DNA of 8,646 bases, from NCBI GenBank assembly GCA_017959645.1, contig JAGDAE010000191.1, positions 1 through 8,646 on the forward strand, given 5' to 3'. Shown one piece after another: positions 1-5,500 of the stretch. The number at the start of each line of letters is the position of its first letter. The stretch's first letter is position 1. The notes below the pieces were generated by a model. It searched no databases. It was not told the DNA's origin and saw only the letters and a list, made by a program, of their open reading frames with translations. Made by a program: the position numbers and the translations under genes. This DNA is from Kiritimatiellia bacterium. GTDB taxonomy: Bacteria; Verrucomicrobiota; Kiritimatiellia; RFP12; UBA1067.

Positions 1-859
1 CGCCAGCTCCTCCGCCGCCCCGGTTGCCGCCCCCTCGCGCGCCGCCTCTCGTGCCGTCACGGCGATTGCGCTCGCCGGTCGCCGCCTCGGCCTCAGGCGT
101 CATCGCGCCGTCCAGCGACTGTTCGTGGATCGGTATGCGCACGATTCGCATGACCGGCGCGGTGTTCGACCGGTACGCCCTTCCCTCGGGGTCGGCGATG
201 CGGAACGTCAGCTGCACTTTGTACGGAACCGCGTTCGACGTGTCGAATTCATCCTCGAAAAGCCGCTCGTCGGTCTCTTCCGACGCCGCGTCCGCCGTGG
301 GCAGAACCTTGCAGTCGAAACCGACTATCCCGTCGGCGATCAGAAGCGGCTGGTAGAGTTCGTCGTTGGAGAGCGTGTAGTCGGTTTCGCCGTTGTCTTT
401 GTTCTTGAGCTGGTCGAGCAGCGCGAAATCGGGACACATTCTCGCGTAGAGCCCGGTTATCTCGATCGGCTCCTTCCAGTCTCTGTCGCCCTCTTCGAGA
501 ACCATCAGCTGCACGCGATGGACGGAGTCGGCGACCTGGCTGTTGCCGACGATCGCAGGGCCGATCTTCGTCCACTCGATGACGTCCGAATCGTCCGGAT
601 CCTCCCCGTCGCCGTTGTCGGTCAGCACGAAGCCGTATTTGTAGTCCTGGCCGCCGTCGTGCGGATAGTACATGCTCCTGAGCCCCGAGATCACCTGCGT
701 CAGCGCGAAATCGGTCCGCTGCATCTTGTCCATGTACTCGGCCGATCCCTGCCACGCCCGCGTCACCGCCTTGAACGTGAGCAGGGCGAGCGTCGTTATC
801 ACGCCGACGAGCAAGACGGCGATCAGCATCTCGACCATCGTGAAAGCGCGCCGGTTCAT
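1..859 (-). CDS. gspJ: GspJ-like minor pseudopilin (3' end cut by window edge)
   Basis: Minor pseudopilin of a type II secretion system, expected at the tip of the pseudopilus with GspI and GspK. The start at 859 gives a short basic leader MNRRA, then FTMVEMLIAV: a class III prepilin signal with Phe at +1 and Glu at +5 of the mature chain, followed by a ~20-residue hydrophobic helix. Ala replaces the usual Gly at -1. 286 codons are open to the edge with no stop. Around residues 223-245 (PYKVQLTFRIADPEG) the chain resembles the conserved C-terminal strand region of GspJ. The last ~24 visible residues are almost only Gly, Arg and Asn, which is not usual for GspJ. GGAG (869-872) lies 9 nt before the start, and the ATG overlaps the gspI stop as ATGA. 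Membership of the prepilin class is certain; the J assignment rests on gene order, size and the C-terminal pattern. Confidence 0.85.
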   Translation of the reverse strand, partial: MNRRAFTMVEMLIAVLLVGVITTLALLTFKAVTRAWQGSAEYMDKMQRTDFALTQVISGLRSMYYPHDGGQDYKYGFVLTDNGDGEDPDDSDVIEWTKIGPAIVGNSQVADSVHRVQLMVLEEGDRDWKEPIEITGLYARMCPDFALLDQLKNKDNGETDYTLSNDELYQPLLIADGIVGFDCKVLPTADAASEETDERLFEDEFDTSNAVPYKVQLTFRIADPEGRAYRSNTAPVMRIVRIPIHEQSLDGAMTPEAEAATGERNRRDGTRGGARGGGNRGGGGAG

Positions 860-1311
860 TCGGGTTTTCTCCAGAACGTGATGTAGCTTTCCTCTTCGTG
901 GTTGCCGCGCCGGTCGTCGCCCCACCGCACCGTGACCTTGACCGTGTAGAGTCCGCCGAGGCGGCTGCGCGACTCCTCGTCATCCTGGCGGTTCAGCGAC
1001 TCGCGTTCCCACGTGTAGCCGTGCAGCCGCTCCTCCTGCGCTCTCGAAAGCCGCATGTCGCCGGCGATCTTGTCCCACAGTTCCGTCGCCCGCGTTTCGC
1101 CGACGTCGAGATCGCGGTCGGGATCCTGCACGTCGGAGAGCGGATAGGCCATGTCGCCGAGATCCATCACTTCCTGCGCGGTCTCGAGATATGTCGAAGC
1201 GAGCAGCATGCGCTGGCTGTTGGAGACCGAGACCAGAATCGCCGCCAGCCCCAGACCGAGAATGACCGACGCGAGCAGCACCTCGACCAGCGTGAAGCCG
1301 CGGCGCGTCAT
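856..1311 (-). CDS. gspI: GspI-like minor pseudopilin
   Basis: Minor pseudopilin, 151 residues, expected to form the pseudopilus tip complex with GspJ and GspK in the inner membrane and periplasm. Leader MTRRG is followed by FTLVEVLLASVILGLGLAAI, a textbook prepilin peptidase site with Gly at -1, Phe at +1 and Glu at +5, then the hydrophobic N-terminal helix. The 'EVLLA' form and the short soluble part are typical of GspI. The C-terminal part (YTVKVTVRWGDDRRG...) fits the GspI pattern of a beta strand with W near the end. GGGAG (1319-1323) sits 7 nt before the ATG. The start overlaps the gspH stop by four bases (ATGA), and its own stop overlaps the gspJ start in the same way, so coupled translation is likely. 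The frame stays open much further upstream, but this start is fixed by the leader, the ribosome site and the overlap. Confidence 0.9.
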   Translation of the reverse strand: MTRRGFTLVEVLLASVILGLGLAAILVSVSNSQRMLLASTYLETAQEVMDLGDMAYPLSDVQDPDRDLDVGETRATELWDKIAGDMRLSRAQEERLHGYTWERESLNRQDDEESRSRLGGLYTVKVTVRWGDDRRGNHEEESYITFWRKPE

Positions 1312-2096
1312 TCTTCGTCTCCCGCCATGATCTTCGCCGCGCCGAAACGGTCGATCTTTATCGAAAGCCCGCTCGTCGGCTGCGCACCGTCCTTGTAGAC
1401 CCAGACCCGGTGCGGCTCGGTGCGGCCGTTGACCTCCCATATCACCGACACCGGCTCCTGGTCTTCGCGCACGGCCGGCGCGCCAGCGTCCTTCTCCTCC
1501 GCTCGCTCGTCCTCCTCGGCCGCCTTCTTCTTGTCCGTCCACTCGGAATACTTCCCGAGCAGATAGTCGACGTTGGAGAAAATCGATATCTTGTTTTTCG
1601 GCCGTTCGTTCGCCGCCATCGCCTCCGGCAGCTCGTCGCCCTTCAGAACCTTGATGCGTATTCCCCTGACGACGTCCTCCTTGATGTCGGAGAAGAACAT
1701 GTCTTCGATGGCGTCTTCACCTTGCCCTTCCGGCTCCGCCGCCACTGCCGCCGCTCCTGTTCCGATCGCGGCGCCCGAGAGCGTTTCGATCTTTCCCGTG
1801 TTCTTGCGCGTCTGCACCTGCGCCCCGGCCACCTCGACGACCGCCATCACCTCGTCGTCGACGACGCGCGTCGAATACGTGACCACCGTCGGCTGCTGCT
1901 TTACCAGCGCGACCGACCTGGCGTTGCGGATCGCCGCGAAAATGTCGCGCGTCGCCCCTTTGATCCTGAACGCCTCCTGCCCCGCCCGCAGACCGAGAAC
2001 GCCGGCCGTCACCATCGTGCCGACGATGGCCACGACCACCAGCAGTTCGATCAGCGTAAAGGCACGGCGCATCGCGAAAGCCGCAGCGGCTGGCAT
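1308..2096 (-). CDS. gspH: GspH-like minor pseudopilin, enlarged
   Basis: Minor pseudopilin of T2SS. From the ATG at 2096 it is 262 residues; an alternative ATG at 2072 gives 254 with leader MRRA, the more typical short form. Neither start has a clear Shine-Dalgarno site, but 2096 begins only 8 nt after the gspG stop, so coupling is plausible. The processing site is A|FTLIELLVVVAIVG (Ala, not Gly, at -1; Glu at +5). Next comes an amphipathic stretch (AFRIKGATRDIFAAIRNARSVA) typical of GspH/FimT, where Arg-rich helix residues precede the beta domain. GspH proteins are usually near 150-200 residues; this one carries extra sequence, including a highly charged Lys/Glu/Asp stretch at about residues 178-205 (counted from 2072). 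The C-terminal part (DGAQPTSGLSIKIDRFGAAKI) resembles the family's terminal strands. The H assignment rests on gene order and these features. Confidence 0.85.
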   Translation of the reverse strand: MPAAAAFAMRRAFTLIELLVVVAIVGTMVTAGVLGLRAGQEAFRIKGATRDIFAAIRNARSVALVKQQPTVVTYSTRVVDDEVMAVVEVAGAQVQTRKNTGKIETLSGAAIGTGAAAVAAEPEGQGEDAIEDMFFSDIKEDVVRGIRIKVLKGDELPEAMAANERPKNKISIFSNVDYLLGKYSEWTDKKKAAEEDERAEEKDAGAPAVREDQEPVSVIWEVNGRTEPHRVWVYKDGAQPTSGLSIKIDRFGAAKIMAGDEE

Positions 2097-2104
2097 CCGG
2101 CCGG

Positions 2105-2527
2105 CTATTTCTTGGTCTTCTTCTTGTCGCTGCGTATGTCGTCTTCGGTTCCGAACTCTCCGTCCGGACCGGCGGAGACGATCGCTATGCGCTTGCCGTG
2201 CGACTCGAGCTTGTAGTCGTTGTCCCAAGGGTCGACCAGCGCGCCGTCGCCGCCCTCGAGAATCGGCGGGTTGTCGTCGTCGCCGTCGACGAGCTGGCCG
2301 AGCGACGTCGGCATCTTCTTCTTCTCGATGTAGTACGTCGTGCACGCTTCGCTGATCGACTGCACCGCCGCCTCGGCCGCCGTGACCCTCGTCGCGGCGA
2401 TATGCTGCGTCACGTTCTGGATCGCGATCGTGCCGAGAATGCCGATAATGGCGACGCCCACGAGAAGTTCGACCAGCGTGAAACCGGCCCGCATCGCGCC
2501 GGCGCAAATCATTTCGTTCTTCCACAT
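2105..2527 (-). CDS. gspG: GspG-like major pseudopilin
   Basis: Major pseudopilin of T2SS, 140 residues, the size expected for the family. It polymerises into the periplasmic pseudopilus after cleavage by prepilin peptidase GspO/PilD. The leader is 15 residues ending RAG, followed by FTLVELLVGVAIIGILGTIA (Phe +1, Glu +5, hydrophobic helix). The GspG signature is present downstream: DPWDNDYKL, matching the family's DPWGxPY, and the terminal Asp-rich loop GPDGEFGTEDDI, which corresponds to the calcium-binding loop of GspG. A short Lys-rich tail ends the chain. The start at 2527 is chosen because AAAGGAG (2536-2542) lies 8 nt upstream; in-frame ATGs at 2512 and 2494 would give shorter leaders but lack this site. 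It heads the G-H-I-J set and follows the esterase gene by 59 bp. Confidence 0.93.
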   Translation of the reverse strand: MWKNEMICAGAMRAGFTLVELLVGVAIIGILGTIAIQNVTQHIAATRVTAAEAAVQSISEACTTYYIEKKKMPTSLGQLVDGDDDNPPILEGGDGALVDPWDNDYKLESHGKRIAIVSAGPDGEFGTEDDIRSDKKKTKK

Positions 2528-2535
2528 TGCTTTGT

Positions 2536-2542
2536 CTCCTTT
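2536..2542 (-). promoter_or_regulatory. Ribosome binding site of gspG
   Basis: AAAGGAG on the minus strand, 8 nt before the ATG at 2527. It is the strongest Shine-Dalgarno match in the pseudopilin block and selects the long-leader start over the two in-frame internal ATGs. Confidence 0.75.
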
Positions 2543-2548
2543 GCGCGT

Positions 2549-2557
2549 ATTATATCA
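2549..2557 (-). promoter_or_regulatory. Possible extended -10 promoter for gspGHIJ
   Basis: The minus strand carries TGATATAAT, a perfect TGnTATAAT extended -10 element, in the 59-bp gap after the esterase stop. No recognisable -35 is present at 17 or 18 bp spacing (ATCAGC or TATCAG), as expected for extended -10 promoters. Initiation about 7 nt downstream would leave a leader of only ~15 nt with the ribosome site at its very 5' end. No convincing terminator hairpin separates the esterase gene from gspG, so readthrough from upstream is also possible. Confidence 0.4.
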
Positions 2558-2586
2558 TATTTCCTGCCGGCGCTGATAGGCGTGCG

Positions 2587-5500
2587 TCACTTTACTATGA
2601 GATAGAGGCCGCCGATCGGGGCGTCGAGATAGACGGTCCCGTTCTCGATCACGAGCCGGTACGGCGTCTCGTCCGGACCGCTCACCGTCCACGTCGAGAG
2701 ATTGCCGGGATCGCCGATCGACGTCGCCGAGACGAGCGGCAGCATTCCTCCCCTCACATCGCCGGACGAGACGATTTCGACCGTTACGCCAGTCCCGAGC
2801 GAAACCCTGCCGTCGACGGAAACCGGCGCGAGAGCGGCGAACGGATAGCCCAGCTCGAGCGTCGCGCCGTCCAGAATCCCCATTTCGCAGGAATGCGCGA
2901 ACCGAGAACCGGACGCGATGTCGAACGACGAGAACGATCCTGTCGAACCGCCCCACTTCGAGATGAGGTAGTTGTTGACCTCGGCGAATTCGACGTCGGA
3001 AAGCGCCCGTTCAAAGACGATGACCTCGCCGTACCTCATGCCGCCGACTCTGCACGTCGGATTGGAGCGGTCTTGCGCGATCGTGCCGGCCGAGACGTTG
3101 CCTGTCGACCTGGCCGCGATTATGTGAACGCCGTCGTTGGTCCACGGATAAGAGAGCGGCGCGTCGACCCTGTTGCCGTCGACCGTCCAGAGTCCGTTGT
3201 GGAGGTTGCCGTTGGAATGCACACTGTAGATCAGCGTGCCCATGTCGGCGTGGAACTGGTAGGTGTCGCCGGCCGAGCCGTCGTGGAAGTCGCCGAAAAG
3301 GAACGTATCGCGGCTGGTCTTCTTCTCGACCACGGCGAAGACGGTTCTTACGCTGTCGCTGCGCGCGAACCACTTGAAGCCGCAGGCGGTGGTGTCGGTC
3401 GGCGAGCCGCCCGTTTCGCCGTTTATCCAGATGTTGCCGAAGTCGAGACCGGGAAGTCCGTTCGACCAGTTCTCGACGACGGTCGCGTTCGCCCCCGACT
3501 GCGCCGTCTTCTCGGCGTATTTGGCGGTGGTGCGCACGTCGTAGATGCCGGCCACCGACCCGTCCTGCTGGGTCCAGAGCGTATCCTCTTCGGACGGGTC
3601 GAGGTGCAGGTAGGCGTCGGCGAGAATCGCATCGACTTCGGACGTGTCGGGAGCCGGCACGGCGGGCGAAAGCGACCCGCCCGATATCTCGACCCCGGTT
3701 ATGCCCGAGTAGCTCTGCGCGGAGACGTCGCCGTCGCCGGACTTCGAGAACGTTCCGTTCGCCGTCAGCGAACCGATCTCCACGTCGCGTCCGGCCACGA
3801 GCGACGTCCCGCTCTGGAATACCACGCTGTCGACATGGGCCGGGACTTCGGCGACGGGATGCTCCCGGCCGAGCCACTTCTCCATGAGCGCGGACTCGAT
3901 CGCCTGCCAGCGGACGTTGTTCATCTGATTCCGGAAGAGCACCATTTCGGCGATCTCGATGCCGCCTGCGCGTATCGCGCGGTCGAGCGTGAGCGCGTCC
4001 ACGTCGAGCCCGACGTCGAACGCGAACGAGATTACGTGGAAGCCGTTCGTGCCGACGGCATGGTTGAGCGGATCGACCTGGACGCCGTCGACCCTCCACA
4101 CGCCCTCTTTCGCCCAGCCGTTGGCGTTGTTGGCGCTGAGCAGCTCGCCGCTAAGCCCCGGATGCAGATACCATACCGACCTGTGGCCGAGGAGGAACGT
4201 TTCGCTGCCGGCGTCTTTGAAGCGCACGACCATGAAGCCCTCGCGAACCGGCACACTGTCGAACACGAGCGCCGCCGCGTCGGGCGACACCGTGTCGCCG
4301 GACGGATTGCTTGCGTCGTGGTAGGAGTAGTGGCCAAGATCGACGACGCTCTTGTCGTCCAGCGCATTCTCGACGAGCGTCGGATAGGCGACGCACATGT
4401 AGTAGTCGGTCTGGCCGGCTTCGTATGGCGCGATCGCCGTCGCGTTGTGTCCGCCCGAAGCGCGTACGTCGTTCCAGCCGATGACATTGCCGCTGCCGTC
4501 GCGCACTATCGTGTCGGCGGCCGAGGCGTCGAGGTGTATCCACGCGCCGTCGTCGATCGACCCGGTCGCGGCCTCTTCGGCGGGAATCACGAGCCGTCCC
4601 GCGCCGATCGCGAGAGCCGAAGTCCCGTCGAATCCGGCCCCGTTGGAAGCGAGCCCGTATACCCCGCCGGCGACGAGATCGCCCGAGCCGGTCTTCGAAA
4701 CCGAACCTTTCACGGAAAGCACCGAGTAGCCGCCGTCGGCGACCGTTCCGGAGACGATGGCGGTGTCGGACGCCGCGGAACCGGCATCGGGCATCACGTA
4801 CACCTGTATCTTCGCGTAGTAGGTCGTGGCGACGTTTCTGGCGAACGTCCAGTCGAGATTGCTGCTGCCGGACGGATCGGGATTGTTGCCGATGCCAACG
4901 GAACCGGCCGCCTCGGCCGAGTAGGTGAAGCCGCTGTACGAGAACAGCGTCGTTCCCGTCGACCAATCGTGTATCTGCATCGAGCCGAACATGCCGCCTT
5001 CGGTCATTTCGTCGTTGAAGTCGTACATGTTCGGATTGGCGCCTTCAAGCCCGGCGATTCCGGAGTTTGCGACGGTGTAGGTATACGGCCAGAACTCGAT
5101 GTTGCCGGTGTCGATTCCCGTCCCGGTCGGAACGCCGTCGACGTTGCAGTAGACGTTCATGTCCTCGACCAGCCCGCGCTGGACGTAGCCTGAGGGAATA
5201 CCCGTCTCTTCGGCGGTCTCGGCGAAGGACGGCATCGATACCCATACGTACTTGACCGGCGTGTCGGCGGTCGCCTGAATCTCCATGTAGTAGGCGATGC
5301 GCCCCGGCCGCGTATGCATCCTGTAGGCGTTGTTGACCGAGTAGGACGGCATGTGGTAGGACGCCGGTGTGAACTCGTAGACGAGCTGGTAGAGCTCGCG
5401 CTCGGCCGCCGGAACGTTCCACTCGGCCCCGCGGTACGGGGCGATGAAGGCGATTTCGTCCGCGACGATCGTGTTGAACGACAGATCCTGCACGTTGGCG

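Noticed and set aside
249..983. Minus-strand frame of 244 codons overlapping gspI and gspJ
   Set aside because: The prepilin leader, ribosome site and ATGA overlap all support the gspJ frame, and this product is low-complexity Arg/Ala/Asp.
2528..2586. Terminator between the esterase gene and gspG
   Set aside because: Only a short GCCGGC palindrome is present, with no stable stem followed by a T-run on the minus strand.
2527..5193. 888-codon open frame on the plus strand, and a similar 800-codon one at 5314-7716
   Set aside because: Both lie wholly antisense to the esterase gene. Their products are dominated by Arg, Val, Asp and Gly with no domain, no signal and no ribosome site. Long antisense frames arise from the GC-rich codon usage of the real gene.
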